From: Hirudinaria manillensis
Lineage: Eukaryota > Annelida > Clitellata > Hirudinida > Hirudinidae
Assembly (NCBI GenBank): GCA_034509925.1
Contig: CM067528.1
Coordinates: forward strand, 12,606,501-12,670,500
Reading direction: 5' to 3'
Length of the DNA stretch: 64,000 nucleotides
Under the pieces are notes generated by a model that was not told the DNA's origin, did no database searches, and saw only the letters and a program-made list of their open reading frames with translations. Made by a program: the position numbers and the translations under genes. Positions 63,734-64,000 of this stretch are shown piece after piece (position 1 is the stretch's first letter; every line of letters begins with the position of its first letter).

Positions 63734-64000
63734 GAATCGGCGTCGAAGAGCACATCACGTATGCTTTTGAACTATTTTTTTTGTGGTTGACAACATCAAT
63801 TAGGTGAATTTTTCAATTTTGATTAAACATTTTTTCGAGAATAGAATTTATTAATTAATAACTTTAACATTTTAAGAGTTGAATTTAATTTGGTTTAATA
63901 TCTCCAGTCAATTTTAAAATTCGATAAAAATACGAGCCGATGTAATTTTTGAAATATTATAACCTCATTGTTATAATCTCGACGGTGATCGAATTACTAG
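63734..64000. other. Window end, no gene seen
   Basis: AT-rich DNA without a supported frame. Confidence 0.5.

Noticed and set aside
1-64000. CRISPR arrays, rRNA or tRNA genes, bacterial operons
   Set aside because: None seen; repeats present are microsatellites, a minisatellite and transposon parts, and the gene structure is eukaryotic.

Overview
The window is AT-rich animal nuclear DNA. Its genes are split by short GT-AG introns, many products have signal peptides and extracellular cysteine-rich domains, and introns carry (ATT)n microsatellites. The protein families suggest an invertebrate, perhaps a non-insect arthropod, but nothing here fixes the taxon. No bacterial features were seen.

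The centre (about 12-54.4 kb) is an array of alpha-2-macroglobulin-like (A2M) genes on the + strand. I rebuilt three complete 36-exon genes by matching splice sites and phases: copy A (13583-24595, 1463 aa), copy B (31612-42292, 1472 aa) and copy C (43542-54397, 1463 aa). All are open from signal peptide to receptor-binding domain and keep the GCGEQ thioester. A and C are close paralogues. B has its own bait region, promoter and C-terminal tail, and has Gln where A and C have the catalytic His of the thioester domain. Two 3' relics (12013-12732 and 56210-56770) and a truncated Ly6-like gene (30210-30550) show that the locus grew by duplicating a unit of B-type gene, A/C-type gene and Ly6-like gene, then lost parts. 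A and B share tracts, introns included, that look like gene conversion.

An intact Ty3/gypsy-type retrotransposon (25518-30130) with identical 175-bp LTRs lies downstream of copy A. Its empty site survives downstream of copy C. A related solo LTR with target duplication is at 2883-3038.

The flanks hold small secreted-protein genes, all on the - strand. On the left are three two-exon Ly6/three-finger genes (17-434, 8906-9479, 10261-10676) and a six-exon antistasin-like cysteine-rich gene (4643-6842). On the right are another Ly6-like gene (55379-55823) and three members of an unrecognised 10-cysteine family (57137-57581, 59576-60025, 62824-63525). Two of these end in an Arg-Tyr-Gly-Lys-Arg motif, which looks like an amidation and dibasic processing site. 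The remainder is intergenic DNA with a LINE remnant, a possible tRNA-derived SINE, a possible MITE and a palindromic minisatellite.

Taken together the locus encodes secreted or surface proteins of types often tied to protease trapping and innate immunity. That shared theme is inferred from families, not shown by the sequence.
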